This document shows positions 16,655-25,319 of a DNA stretch of 46,106 bases, piece after piece. The number at the start of each line of letters is the position of its first letter. Positions within the stretch are counted from its first letter, which is position 1. This stretch comes from Eggerthella sp. CAG:368 (lineage in GTDB: Bacteria > Actinomycetota > Coriobacteriia > Coriobacteriales > Eggerthellaceae): positions 129,520-175,625 of the forward strand of contig FR895492.1 in the NCBI GenBank assembly GCA_000434775.1, in the 5' to 3' direction. A program made the translations under genes and the position numbers. The notes beneath the pieces were generated by a model. The model saw nothing but the letters and a program-made list of their open reading frames with translations, was not told the DNA's origin and made no database searches.

Positions 16655-17890
16655 TTACAAAACAGAACGAACAGGACCCACTGGAACAATCTGAGAATTC
16701 GCCTTGATAATGTCATAAGTGTCGCGTGCAATCATATATTCCTCATCGGTTGGAATAACAATGATAGGAACACGAGACTTTTCATGAGAAATGATACGTT
16801 CAAAGCCACGTTGCTTATTTTTTTCTTGATCAAGAATAATACCCATAGGCTGCCAGCCAGAAAAAATCATGCGGCGCATTTTTTGACAATTTTCACCCAC
16901 ACCTGCCGAAAGAACAATGGCATCAGTACCTGCCATAAGCGCAAGATATTGACCGATATATTTCTTTACAATGCTTGAGTACATTTCATAGGCAAGAATA
17001 GCACGCTCATTCCCTGCATTAGAAGCATCACGAACGCTGCGTAAATCGTTGCTTACCCCCGAAACACCCAACAAACCAGATCGTTTATTAAGAATATCGT
17101 TAACATCTTCAGTGGTAAGACCCTCATGCTCCATCAAAAAAGGGACAATGGCTGGGTCAATAGAACCCGAGCGCGTACCCATCATCAAACCATCTAAAGG
17201 AGTGAAACCCATAGATGTATCAATAGGTTCACCGTGGTCAATAGCAGAAATTGAACAACCATTTCCCAAATGGCACGTAATAAGACGGAGGTCAGTCAAG
17301 GGTTCATCAAGAATAGCCGCGGCACGCTCAGAAAGATAACGATGCGAAGTTCCATGGAACCCATATTTTCTAATTCCGTACTTTTCGTAGTATTCATAAG
17401 GAATAGGATACATATATGCCTTTGGGGGAAGGCTTTGGAAAAATGCGGTATCAAACACTGCAACCATAGGTGTATCCGGCATAAGTTCACGACAAGCGTA
17501 AATACCACTCAAAGCTGCCTTATTGTGAAGAGGAGCCAACTCCGCAAGCTCATCAATCTTGGCGATAACCTCATCGGTAATCATCTCTGATTTTTTGAAG
17601 TATTCGCCACCGTGAACAATACGATGTCCAATAGCACTGATTTCAGATAAGGAAGAAAGTACGGCATCTGACCCTTCGGTAAGACATTCAAGAACCACAC
17701 GCATAGCGGCAACATGATCAACCAACGGCTGCTCATGCACTACTTCATTATCGTCAATACCGTGTTTATGGAAGGAATCTTTGCTGCCAACGCGTTCGCA
17801 TAAACCACGAGCACGTACTTTGTTGGTATTCACATCAACAAGCTGGTACTTAAGCGATGACGAACCGGCATTGATAACAAGTATGTTCAA
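16655..17890 (-). CDS. ackA: Acetate kinase
   Basis: This 411-aa ASKHA-fold kinase transfers phosphate between acetyl phosphate and ADP, giving ATP and acetate. Signature 1 (MNILVINAGSSSLKYQL), the substrate block GHRIVHGGEYF, the catalytic region VAVFDTAFFQ, signature 2 (GFHGTSHRYLSERAA) and the nucleotide block CHLGNGCSISAIDHGEP are all present, with TRSGSIDPAI downstream. The start is an ATG after AGAGGAGGGAAT. It ends about 150 nt from the pta terminator on the opposite strand. With pta and the Ech hydrogenase it gives the cell a ferredoxin/H2 and acetate route for energy, which is inference. Confidence 0.96.
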   Translation of the reverse strand: MNILVINAGSSSLKYQLVDVNTNKVRARGLCERVGSKDSFHKHGIDDNEVVHEQPLVDHVAAMRVVLECLTEGSDAVLSSLSEISAIGHRIVHGGEYFKKSEMITDEVIAKIDELAELAPLHNKAALSGIYACRELMPDTPMVAVFDTAFFQSLPPKAYMYPIPYEYYEKYGIRKYGFHGTSHRYLSERAAAILDEPLTDLRLITCHLGNGCSISAIDHGEPIDTSMGFTPLDGLMMGTRSGSIDPAIVPFLMEHEGLTTEDVNDILNKRSGLLGVSGVSNDLRSVRDASNAGNERAILAYEMYSSIVKKYIGQYLALMAGTDAIVLSAGVGENCQKMRRMIFSGWQPMGIILDQEKNKQRGFERIISHEKSRVPIIVIPTDEEYMIARDTYDIIKANSQIVPVGPVRSVL

Positions 17891-17994
17891 TTGATTCCCT
17901 CCTCTAGAAGAACAATGACTTACATTTTACAAACTCTAAAAACAAGAACTACTTCTACTAGCGCATTTTCGGTAACTGGTGAAGGCATCAACAC

Positions 17995-18246
17995 CTAAGC
18001 TTTGGATAAATTAGAATCAATTTCCTCGTCTGATACACTCATATCGAGTTCCCCCATTAAAATCTCAACCTTTTGTTGAGCGTTATTCAAACTCGCACGT
18101 AAATAGCGAAGCAGCGCAATTCCGCGCTCATATTTAACGAGACTCTCCTCAAGTTCAAGCGTATTGCTTTCGAGCTGTTCAACAATGGAATTTAACTCAT
18201 TCATTGCTTCTCTAAAGGTGAGATTTATTTCATTTTGTTCGGCCAT
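17995..18246 (-). CDS. xseB: Exodeoxyribonuclease VII small subunit
   Basis: This 83-aa helical protein matches XseB: LTFREAMNELNSIVEQLESNTLELEESLVKYERGIALLRY is the family core (about residues 9-48), forming the coiled hairpin that wraps the large subunit. Its ATG follows the xseA stop codon directly (TAAATG), with the ribosome site GGAGG inside the last xseA codons, so the subunits are translationally coupled. The acidic C-terminus is variable in the family. Confidence 0.94.
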   Translation of the reverse strand: MAEQNEINLTFREAMNELNSIVEQLESNTLELEESLVKYERGIALLRYLRASLNNAQQKVEILMGELDMSVSDEEIDSNLSKA

Positions 18247-19683
18247 TTATTCCTCCAAGGAGACAAACTCAAAAAGCTTACTTTCGTTACTTTCTTTTAC
18301 CTGACAGAGAATTTCTCCATCTTTAACCTGGATTGAAACATCCGCACCAACCCCAACTTGATCAACGCTTTTTATGACATGACCCTGGGCATCAGTAGCA
18401 ATAGACCAACCGCGCTCTAGTGTTTTAAGAGGCGAAAGATCGTTTAGGCGCGAGGCCATAAGAGCTGCATTGTTTATCCTAGAATTAAGAAGCGTTTTTC
18501 CAATCTGCGAAAAATAACGCATGCGATACATGACCTCTGAGTTCTTATCAATAAGTATAGTTTTTCCAACTTTGTCGAGTGACCTTTCAAGCTGCTTAAG
18601 ATCAAGTTGTTTTTTCTCAAAACTATGTGGCAAAGCACGCGCAAAACGAATTTCCAACTGATTAACAGCAGTCTTTTTAGGTATAAGTGCATCTTTAAGT
18701 AGAAACTCAATACGATTACGAAAGTGATCAACCATCTGCAAATCCGACTCAAATAGCGTAAATGGATCGTTTAACGATGGTCTTGATGCAATGGAATCAA
18801 GATATACCGACGATCGCGATATGCGATGAAGCAAAGCATTCGATATACGCTTTTTTGCCTGGAAAAGAGAGTCATTTATCTCGCTTATTTGTGGTGCAAC
18901 AGATTCCGCCGCGGCTGTTGGTGTTGATGCCCTCACATCTGCAACCATATCCGCAATGGAAGTGTCTGGTTCATGCCCAATACCCGTAACAACAGGAATT
19001 GGTAGAGAAGCGATAGTTCTTGCAAGAAGTTCATCATTGAAAGGCATGAAATCTTCGAATGATCCACCCCCGCGCACTAAAAGAATGACTTCCGGCTTTG
19101 CGAGCGCCACCACATTCAACGCGTTGACAAGATTAGCAGCCGCCTGATTTCCTTCAACAGGAACTCCAGCAAACAGAATTTCAGCCATTGGGAAACGCCG
19201 TCGCAAGGTTCTAAGTACGTCAAAAACTGCCGCGCCTCTTGGTGAAGTAACGAGTCCAATTTTCGTAGGATAATTAGGGAGCGGCAATTTCGCCGACGGA
19301 TCCATTAACCCTTCGCCCTTGAGCTTTTGTGCAAGTTGGGCGACCTTCAAACGAAGATCGCCCTCTCCCGCCAGCGCAATAAAGGACACATCAAAATTCA
19401 TGCGTCCTTTTGCGGGAAAGATACTAAACCTGCCCGTCACCTCAACTTTTGCACCAATGTGAAGTTTTGCCTCACTTGCTTGATAACGGCTTTTCCAAAT
19501 TAAGCAAGGAAGGGTTGCTTTGTCATCCTTGATAGTAAAGTAAACCGCTTTATAGCCAGGTTTGTCATTAAGTTCGCTTACTTCTCCAAGAATCTTAAAC
19601 GTGTGTTCTTGGAGAAGCGATTTTGCAATAGTAAGTGCAGCAGAAACAGAGAGTGCTTCCTTTTTGGGCTTCAAAGCCTCCAT
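18247..19683 (-). CDS. xseA: Exodeoxyribonuclease VII large subunit
   Basis: This 478-aa catalytic subunit degrades single-stranded DNA from both ends. The N-terminal OB fold (about residues 10-110, ILGEVSELNDKPGYKAVYFTIKD) is followed by the catalytic domain with the family signature TSPRGAAVFDVLRTLRRRFP, VRGGGSFEDFMPFNDE and TGIGHEPDTSIADMVAD-type blocks, then a long coiled-coil and a C-terminal segment LKTLERGWSIATD. The ATG lies 2 nt after the stop of the zinc peptidase gene upstream, so peptidase-xseA-xseB form one operon. Confidence 0.95.
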   Translation of the reverse strand: MEALKPKKEALSVSAALTIAKSLLQEHTFKILGEVSELNDKPGYKAVYFTIKDDKATLPCLIWKSRYQASEAKLHIGAKVEVTGRFSIFPAKGRMNFDVSFIALAGEGDLRLKVAQLAQKLKGEGLMDPSAKLPLPNYPTKIGLVTSPRGAAVFDVLRTLRRRFPMAEILFAGVPVEGNQAAANLVNALNVVALAKPEVILLVRGGGSFEDFMPFNDELLARTIASLPIPVVTGIGHEPDTSIADMVADVRASTPTAAAESVAPQISEINDSLFQAKKRISNALLHRISRSSVYLDSIASRPSLNDPFTLFESDLQMVDHFRNRIEFLLKDALIPKKTAVNQLEIRFARALPHSFEKKQLDLKQLERSLDKVGKTILIDKNSEVMYRMRYFSQIGKTLLNSRINNAALMASRLNDLSPLKTLERGWSIATDAQGHVIKSVDQVGVGADVSIQVKDGEILCQVKESNESKLFEFVSLEE

Positions 19684-19685
19684 TG

Positions 19686-20345
19686 CTATTCCTCACGTGC
19701 ACCAATCAGGTAAAGAAGCTGCAAGACTGAAACAAGAGCAGCTGCAACATAAGTTAAAGCACACGCACGTAAAACATTCCAAGAGCCAATACGCTCTGTC
19801 TCAGGAAGACCTGTTGATCCCATATAAGCTAAAGCTCGCTTACTGGCATCAAATTCGACAGGAAGCGTTACAACCTGAAACAGTACAGCAAAGGCATAAA
19901 AAATGATAGCGAGATTAACCAGACCAGCAAGGTTAAGAACAACACCGATTAAGAAGATAAAAATCCAGGTATTGGAAGTAAAATTAACGACAGGAACCAA
20001 AGCAGAACGAACCTTCATTGCAGTATACCCTTGGGCATACTGACAAGCGTGACCAACCTCATGACAGGCGGTTGCTGTAGCGGTAATAGAGGTTCCGTTA
20101 AATGATTCAGGGTCAAGCGTGATGGAATTGTCTTTAGGGTTAAAAAAATTCTGACCACGACCACCCATGCGAACTTCTACGCCTGAAACGTCATAATAGG
20201 CAAGCATTCCTGTTGCAACCTGATAGCCCGTCATTCTGGTTGAATTAGGTACGAGACTGTACTTTTTAATTTGCGAATTAACGTATGCTTGAGCACCGAA
20301 ACCGATAGCAAGCGTTACCACAATAAGCAGTATGTAAGACATCAT
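19686..20345 (-). CDS. YugP-family membrane zinc metallopeptidase
   Basis: This 219-aa membrane protein belongs to the neutral zinc metallopeptidase family of B. subtilis YugP. The active site is HEVGH (H95, E96, H99) in ATACHEVGHACQYAQGY. Hydrophobic segments lie at the N-terminus (about 3-20) and at 120-165 and 195-215. The GYQVATGMLAYYDVSGVEV block is typical. Substrates of this family are not known. It is the first gene of the run leading into xseA and xseB, with only CA between its stop and the xseA ATG. Confidence 0.9.
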   Translation of the reverse strand: MMSYILLIVVTLAIGFGAQAYVNSQIKKYSLVPNSTRMTGYQVATGMLAYYDVSGVEVRMGGRGQNFFNPKDNSITLDPESFNGTSITATATACHEVGHACQYAQGYTAMKVRSALVPVVNFTSNTWIFIFLIGVVLNLAGLVNLAIIFYAFAVLFQVVTLPVEFDASKRALAYMGSTGLPETERIGSWNVLRACALTYVAAALVSVLQLLYLIGAREE

Positions 20346-20414
20346 ATTGAACGATCTCCTTTATAAGACAAGTACTGAATTAACAGAATACTAGAACCAC
20401 ACAAGACAAAAAGA

Positions 20415-21554
20415 TTAGCGAATAATTTCCAGATTTCCGTCAGCAATTCGTAACGAAAACTTACCCTTAAGTAACTCTTTCAGTTCTTTTCCGATAACTT
20501 TATAGCGCCACCCTTTAAGCAGTTCACATTCGTCATCGTGACCACGCGCAAGCTTCATAAGCTCCGCTTGAGGAGCAAGCGTCTGAGGAGCAATATGGTT
20601 TTCACGCGCACGTAAATGCACAACAGCATTCATTAGATCTACCACTATATCAACATTGTGCTCGTTTTTGGGCTTTTCATGAACTTGAGGCAGTTGCTCC
20701 TTAGGACATGAAAGCCCTTTCTTAATACAAGCAACCGCTTGACGCGCGTTTTCAGCGCGAAGAGATTCGCGCATTCCTCTTACCATAAACAATTCATCAA
20801 TAGTTCGCGCTTCGCGTCGACACGCTTCGACAATTTGTTCGTCTGAAACGATCCACTTACGTGGAACATTGATTTTTTGAGCCTTTAACTCACGCCATGC
20901 AGCAAACTCACGAGCTGCCGCCATTTGTTGAGCATTTAGTTGATTAACTCGACGAAGCTTTCGATAACGCTCTTCAGGTTTAATTTCATATTTCTCTGGA
21001 GATGAAATTTCTTCAAACGCCTCATCGAGCCAATGAAGACGATTTTTCTCATTTAAGACTTCAACCATATCGTAGTAAATCTGGGGAAGATAAACTACAT
21101 CATCTGCCGCATACCTAATTTGAGAATCCTTCAGTGGACGTTGAGACCAATCCGTAAACGAATCTTTTTTTGGAAGATTGACCGAGCAATACGAAGAAAC
21201 CAATGAGCTATATGATGCTTGTTGACTCTTGCCCAACAAAGCGGCAGCAATCTGCGTGTCAAAAACCGGACGCGGCACAACACCCGTTTCGTGATATAGA
21301 ATTTCAATGTCCTGAGAACTCGCGTGGAAAATTTTTACAACATCAGGAGACGTAAGCGCGTCATTTAAGAGAGTTATATCTTTAATGGCAAACGGATCAA
21401 TAATTGCCACTTCACCTTCAATTGCTACCTGAATAAGACACAAACGAGCATAGTAAGTTTTCTCTCTCAAAAATTCGGTATCTATCGCCATATAAGGACT
21501 AGTACAGCAGCGCTTAACAAACGCTTTTAGTTGCGAATCATCATCTATTAACAT
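20415..21554 (-). CDS. rnd: Ribonuclease D
   Basis: This 379-aa 3'-5' exoribonuclease of the DEDDy class trims tRNA 3' ends in its family. The catalytic set is visible: D25 and E27 (MAIDTEFLREKTYYARLCLIQ), D82 (HASSQDIEILYHE) and D152 with Y148 (IRYAADDVVYLPQIY). The C-terminal half carries an HRDC domain (REFAAWRELKAQKINVPRKWI onward) and a second helical region. The length is normal. It lies alone, about 70 nt upstream of the zinc peptidase gene on the same strand. RNase D is common in Actinobacteria and proteobacteria but unusual in Firmicutes, which supports the taxonomic guess. Confidence 0.94.
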   Translation of the reverse strand: MLIDDDSQLKAFVKRCCTSPYMAIDTEFLREKTYYARLCLIQVAIEGEVAIIDPFAIKDITLLNDALTSPDVVKIFHASSQDIEILYHETGVVPRPVFDTQIAAALLGKSQQASYSSLVSSYCSVNLPKKDSFTDWSQRPLKDSQIRYAADDVVYLPQIYYDMVEVLNEKNRLHWLDEAFEEISSPEKYEIKPEERYRKLRRVNQLNAQQMAAAREFAAWRELKAQKINVPRKWIVSDEQIVEACRREARTIDELFMVRGMRESLRAENARQAVACIKKGLSCPKEQLPQVHEKPKNEHNVDIVVDLMNAVVHLRARENHIAPQTLAPQAELMKLARGHDDECELLKGWRYKVIGKELKELLKGKFSLRIADGNLEIIR

Positions 21555-21690
21555 ACCAATAATCCCGTCGGGAACAATAAAGCATTTAATATCCTACTCA
21601 TTCTTGCTCAAGGGCAAAGACCGTTTTATTAACTTTTTCTAAAGTACGACTGGATATCATGTAATATCCATAGTAACAGAAAGGCGTTAC

Positions 21691-22620
21691 TTGAAGGTTT
21701 TAGTCATACATAATCTTGGGTCGGGATACGGAGAAGGTGCAATATATGATTTTATTCGCACCTATTCCGTGGATGGCGACTCAGTCACCATGCGTTTCTT
21801 TAACGGTATAACGCCCTTTTCCGAACTGCTAAAAGACGCTAAAGACTTTGATTTTGTAGTTGCCTGCGGCGGCGATGGAACCATTGCGACAATTAGTTAC
21901 GAACTCAGAAATACCAATATTCCTATTCTGCCTTTTCCAGCAGGAACAGCTAATCTACTGGCAATGAATTTGCTTTCACCAAGTGAGCCTCATGCGCTAA
22001 CCAAGCTCGCTGATCAGGCCAATACCATGTTATTTGATTTAGGTGAAATCGAATGCAAGGATACTAAAGTTGGTTTCACCATGATGGCAGGTTGCGGATA
22101 TGATCAGCTTATCATGAGTAATGCAAGGCGTAAAAAACGACTCTTGGGACCAATTGCCTATTTTGAAGCCGCCCTTACAAACCCTGCACCTCAAGTTTCA
22201 GAGTTCGCCATCACTATCGATGGCAAGACTATACAAAGCTCAGGTATCGGCGTGGTTCTTACCAACTTTTCTAAGATTCAGTTTGATCTTATGGTTTCCG
22301 ATAAGAATCTTCCCCGTGATGGAATGCTTGATCTTGTTGTACTCAAAACGAAAAACGCAGTGGAGCTATTGCCTACTGTTTTTGCAAAAGCGGTTGACCA
22401 TTCAGGAGACCTTGCCAAAAAAATTGGCGCTGTTGAGGTTTATCGTGGAAGAGAAATCACTATCGATGCAGAACCCGCTATGCTCCTCGAATATGATGGC
22501 GAAGCCACACAACTTTCCACTCCTTTTACAGCGCGTTGCCTTCCTGGAGCTGTTCGTTACATAGTTTCAGAAGAATGTATAAAGATGTTCGCTTCGAAAG
22601 AAAAGGCCTCCGAAGAGTAG
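21691..22620 (+). CDS. Diacylglycerol/lipid kinase family protein
   Basis: This 309-aa protein has the DagK catalytic domain of soluble lipid kinases (DgkB/YegS type). It carries the ATP-binding GGDGT at residues 60-64 (VVACGGDGTIATI), LPFPAGTANLLA, and the C-terminal two-layer sandwich with NLPRDGMLDLVVLK and LEYDGEATQLSTPF. It phosphorylates a lipid alcohol, probably diacylglycerol, to recycle it into phospholipid synthesis; the substrate is inferred. It uses a TTG start placed 6-7 nt after AAAGGCG; there is no better ATG. It is divergent from rnd and convergent with terC. Confidence 0.9.
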   Translation: MKVLVIHNLGSGYGEGAIYDFIRTYSVDGDSVTMRFFNGITPFSELLKDAKDFDFVVACGGDGTIATISYELRNTNIPILPFPAGTANLLAMNLLSPSEPHALTKLADQANTMLFDLGEIECKDTKVGFTMMAGCGYDQLIMSNARRKKRLLGPIAYFEAALTNPAPQVSEFAITIDGKTIQSSGIGVVLTNFSKIQFDLMVSDKNLPRDGMLDLVVLKTKNAVELLPTVFAKAVDHSGDLAKKIGAVEVYRGREITIDAEPAMLLEYDGEATQLSTPFTARCLPGAVRYIVSEECIKMFASKEKASEE

Positions 22621-22673
22621 GAATAACAACCCCTGCTCTTTTTAATCATTACCGTGACGCAAACTATGTTTCT

Positions 22674-23549
22674 TTATTTTTGTAAAGGAGGCAAAGCTTC
22701 CGTTGGCATTTTTCTATTCTCATCAAGCGACTGAGCACGCATAAGTTCGCGATTCTTTTCTTCTGTCCATAAACGGTAGTTTTTTGTATATTTCATCTGG
22801 ATAAGTTCCAAAATGACCGCAAAAACCATTGCAAAATACACCATCAGCTTTTCAGCGTGCATATCCAAGATTTCAATTCCAGAGTTTATACCCAAACTAT
22901 CTAAGGTAAGCAGCACACCGATAGTCACAATGAATACCAGCGCAAGAATTTTCACTTCGGTATGAGAATTAATAAAATCCGAAATAGGATCAATAAAAGC
23001 CATCATTAAAAAGACGGCGATCATTACGGCAATAATCATAATAATGAGATGATTTGCCAAACCAACAGCAGTAATGACCGAGTCAATAGAGAACACAAGA
23101 TCCATCACCATAATAGTCGTAACAGCCTGGACCATAGTAATCGTAGTTCTCGGTCTATCAGTGTCACCTTGAGCTTCTTTTTCTTCCGTCAATCTAACAA
23201 CCGACAAAAGCTCGGTTATGCCCTTATAAATCAGATAGATTCCTCCAAAGAATAATACTAAATCACGTACTGAAAGACCGAGGGGCTCACCGCCAATCTG
23301 AATAAAGGGAATCGTAAAGAGCGGATCGGTCATATGAACCAAGAAGGAGGCAAAACAAAGGAATAAGATACGCATGAACAAAGCACCAAGAAGACCAAGC
23401 TTACGGCCTAAATGCTGCTTTTCCGCGGGAAGTCTATCGGTGGTAATGGCAATAAAAACTAAATTATCGACACCCAAAACAATCTCTAAAAACAAAAGCG
23501 TGATCAAGCTGATCCATGCTTCAGGGGTGGTAAAGATTGCTAAATCCAT
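22674..23549 (-). CDS. TerC family integral membrane protein (probable metal exporter)
   Basis: This 291-aa protein has seven to nine hydrophobic segments. Its TerC motifs LFLEIVLGVDNLVFIAI and DLVFSIDSVITAVGL hold the conserved membrane aspartates. TerC/Alx/YkoY proteins export Mn2+ in several bacteria, and the manganese-type riboswitch directly upstream supports that role here. I start at the ATG of MDLAIFTTPEAWISL, preceded by GGAAGGAAAG. A longer in-frame start 39 codons upstream would run through the riboswitch and its terminator and is rejected. The C-terminal tail is hydrophilic (RLWTEEKNRELMRAQ). Confidence 0.92.
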   Translation of the reverse strand: MDLAIFTTPEAWISLITLLFLEIVLGVDNLVFIAITTDRLPAEKQHLGRKLGLLGALFMRILFLCFASFLVHMTDPLFTIPFIQIGGEPLGLSVRDLVLFFGGIYLIYKGITELLSVVRLTEEKEAQGDTDRPRTTITMVQAVTTIMVMDLVFSIDSVITAVGLANHLIIMIIAVMIAVFLMMAFIDPISDFINSHTEVKILALVFIVTIGVLLTLDSLGINSGIEILDMHAEKLMVYFAMVFAVILELIQMKYTKNYRLWTEEKNRELMRAQSLDENRKMPTEALPPLQK

Positions 23550-23568
23550 TTCTTTCCTTCCCAGCCAC

Positions 23569-23610
23569 AAAAAAAGACTCGCAGTGAAAGTGAACCCTTC
23601 ACCGCGAGTC
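23569..23610 (-). terminator. Riboswitch-controlled intrinsic terminator ahead of terC
   Basis: On the minus strand a 13-bp stem (GACTCGCGGTGAA pairs with TTCACTGCGAGTC, one G-U) with a 9-nt loop is followed by seven T. Its 5' arm overlaps the 3' edge (ACGAGAC) of the aptamer, so the two structures exclude each other and metal binding would favour read-through. Confidence 0.88.
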
Positions 23611-23695
23611 TCGTTAATTAAGGTACGCCAGGCTTTAAAAACCATGATGTTGACGTAGCCACTCAATAGAAGAGCTAACTACTCCCCCACAGCAC
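23606..23695 (-). promoter_or_regulatory. yybP-ykoY (manganese) riboswitch aptamer
   Basis: The terC leader on the minus strand carries the conserved yybP-ykoY pieces in order: GGGGGAGTAG (complement of 23679-23688), GTCAACATCATGG, AAAGCCTGGCGTACC, and ACGAGAC (complement of 23608-23614). These form the two loop motifs that bind Mn2+ and Ca2+ in this class. The placement before a TerC-family gene matches the known ykoY and alx examples. The downstream terminator overlaps the last paired element, so this should be an ON switch at high manganese. The class assignment is by my reading of motifs, not a covariance search. Confidence 0.87.
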
Positions 23696-23757
23696 AGTTA
23701 TCGTATCACGGACTACGGTAAACAACGATTACAAAAAGATGACAGGCAAAAGTTCTA

Positions 23758-23788
23758 CAAAAATAAAAAAGCCAACGAAGAGTTGGCT
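23758..23788 (-). terminator. Intrinsic terminator after tRNA-Gly
   Basis: On the minus strand AGCCAAC-TCTTC-GTTGGCT is followed by TTTTTATTTTT. It starts 11 nt after the tRNA CCA. Confidence 0.85.
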
Positions 23789-23798
23789 GAAATAGTTA

Positions 23799-23874
23799 TG
23801 GAGCGGACGACGGGGTTCGAACCCGCGACCCCAACCTTGGCAAGGTTGTGCTCTACCAGCTGAGCCACGTCCGC
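23799..23874 (-). tRNA. tRNA-Gly (anticodon GCC)
   Basis: This is a 76-nt cloverleaf with acceptor GCGGACG/CGTCCGC, anticodon arm CAACC-TTGCCAA-GGTTG (anticodon GCC), T arm GCGGG-TTCGAAC-CCCGT and encoded CCA. Confidence 0.97.
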
Positions 23875-24018
23875 ACGCAAGCAATTATTATACGGGTATA
23901 ATCCAATCACGCAAGGGTTAATTCTAATTTTTTTTAAGATACCAAAAAAGAAAGAAATTTTAAAAAAGTTCTTGCAACTGTCGTGGCTTTTGTTAATATA
24001 GTCACTGCTGCAACGCAC

Positions 24019-24107
24019 GTCGGAGTGGTGGAACGGCAGACACGCTAGCTTGAGGTGCTAGTGCCCACTTAACGGGTGTGCGGGTTCAAATCCCGCCTCC
24101 GACACCA
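24019..24107 (+). tRNA. tRNA-Leu (anticodon GAG)
   Basis: This is an 89-nt class II tRNA with a long variable arm (TGCCCACTTAACGGGTG region), acceptor GTCGGAG/CTCCGAC, anticodon arm CTAGC-TTGAGGT-GCTAG (anticodon GAG) and encoded CCA. It is divergent from tRNA-Gly. Confidence 0.97.
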
Positions 24108-24118
24108 GTTAAAACTAT

Positions 24119-24143
24119 AAGAGTCCCTTCGGGGGCTCTTTTC
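24119..24143 (+). terminator. Intrinsic terminator after tRNA-Leu
   Basis: AAGAGTCCC-TTCG-GGGGCTCTT with one G-U pair and a tetraloop, followed by TTC TTAT. It separates the tRNA from the cation transporter gene. Confidence 0.8.
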
Positions 24144-24180
24144 TTATATGTAGTACAAAAGTTCACCGATTATAACTAGG

Positions 24181-25083
24181 ATGATATCTATGCTAGCTAC
24201 AAAAAATATGCAAACCAAACGAACTGTTCAGGTTAAGCGTGTTCTTTGGATTGTTCTGTTTTTGAACCTAGGGGTAGCTTTAGCAAAATACATCTATGGT
24301 GTTATTTCGGGTTCTACCTCAATGCAAGCTGATGGTATTCATTCCGTATTTGACTCCGCAGGAAATGTAGTTGGTCTTATCGGCATTTCACTCGCAACGA
24401 AACCTGCCGATCGCGACCATCCCTACGGACACTTTAAGTTTGAAACATACGCCAGTCTCGTCATTGGAATCTTCTTACTTGTTGCAGCTGCAGAAGTAGG
24501 CTCAAGCGCCGTTACATCTCTTGTCAATCAAGAGTTCAATGCCACTGTTACACCTATCTCTTTTGCAATAATGATTATTACGCTGTTCATAAATATTTCA
24601 GTTTCTCGCTACGAATCTAAATGTGGAAGAGAACTCAACAGCGAAATACTGGTAGCTGACTCTAGACATACCCTTTCCGATGCCCTTGTATCTATTGGCG
24701 TTATTATTGGTCTCATCTTGATCCAATTCGGAATTGCCATGGCTGATGCCATCATGGCTCTTATCGTTATGGTAGCTATTTTACTCACCGCTTTTGACGT
24801 ATTCAAAACTGGCCTACAAACCCTATCTGATAAATCACGTCTTCCAGAAGAGAGAATTAGCGAAATTGTAAGTGCTATTCCGGGTGTAAGAAAACCTCAC
24901 ATGATCCGCTCACGAGGAACAACTGATGAGGTATATGTCGATCTTCATATCTTAGTTGATCCCAACATGACCGTACTCGAATCGCATGCGTTATCTGATG
25001 AAATAGAGAAACAGATCAATGACGCCTTTCCCGAAGCAAAAGATATCCTCGTTCACGTAGAACCAGACGATGGGCTTCACTGA
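24181..25083 (+). CDS. Cation diffusion facilitator (CDF) family metal exporter
   Basis: This 300-aa protein has six transmembrane helices and a C-terminal cytoplasmic ferredoxin-like domain (from about residue 210, ERISEIVSAIPGVRKPHMIRSRGTTDEVYVDLHILVD). The paired HxxxD metal sites are DGIHSVFDSAGN in helix 2 and DSRHTLSDALVS in helix 5, the site A layout of zinc/iron/manganese exporters. Which metal it moves is not decided by sequence. The first ATG has AGG too close. The ATG at 24190 sits at a better distance from AGGATG and may be the true start, which would remove three residues. It stands alone between tRNA-Leu and a hairpin-rich gap. Confidence 0.92.
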   Translation: MISMLATKNMQTKRTVQVKRVLWIVLFLNLGVALAKYIYGVISGSTSMQADGIHSVFDSAGNVVGLIGISLATKPADRDHPYGHFKFETYASLVIGIFLLVAAAEVGSSAVTSLVNQEFNATVTPISFAIMIITLFINISVSRYESKCGRELNSEILVADSRHTLSDALVSIGVIIGLILIQFGIAMADAIMALIVMVAILLTAFDVFKTGLQTLSDKSRLPEERISEIVSAIPGVRKPHMIRSRGTTDEVYVDLHILVDPNMTVLESHALSDEIEKQINDAFPEAKDILVHVEPDDGLH

Positions 25084-25152
25084 GCAACTCAAGACCCGGT
25101 GAACAACTATAACGTAGCTAGGTTCTTGAAAGATAGATTACGGTGTGGGTAC

Positions 25153-25222
25153 CAAACTCAAAATGTTTGAGTTTGTGCACTCCTGCAACCATGAGTGCGC
25201 TCTGCAGTCATGGTTGCAGGAG
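25153..25222. repeat. Two adjacent inverted repeats between the CDF and LysR genes
   Basis: The first is CAAACTCAAA/TTTGAGTTTG (25153-25162 with 25166-25175, 3-nt loop). The second is a perfect 15-bp stem (25180-25194 with 25208-25222, arms CTCCTGCAACCATGA/TCATGGTTGCAGGAG). A competing GCACTC/GAGTGC pairing (25177-25182 with 25193-25198) overlaps the second. There is no T run next to either. The rest of 25084-25294 shows nothing else. A role as a transcript-end barrier between convergent genes is inferred. Confidence 0.7.
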
Positions 25223-25289
25223 CCTGAAAGCTTTCTCGAATTAGCCTCACTTATTAGCGCGCTTCTTCTTGCTTCCCAAGCACCCAACA

Positions 25290-25319
25290 AGAACCTACTC
25301 CGTCTCAGGAGTAGGTTCT
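25290..25319 (-). terminator. Hairpin overlapping the end of the LysR gene
   Basis: A perfect 12-bp stem AGAACCTACTCC/GGAGTAGGTTCT with a 6-nt loop spans the LysR stop codon. The sequence after it on the minus strand (TGTTGGG) is only weakly T-rich, so termination is likely but not certain. Confidence 0.55.

Noticed and set aside
23550..23666. A 39-codon N-terminal extension of TerC
   Set aside because: It runs through the riboswitch aptamer and terminator, and the internal ATG has a better ribosome site and the family start.
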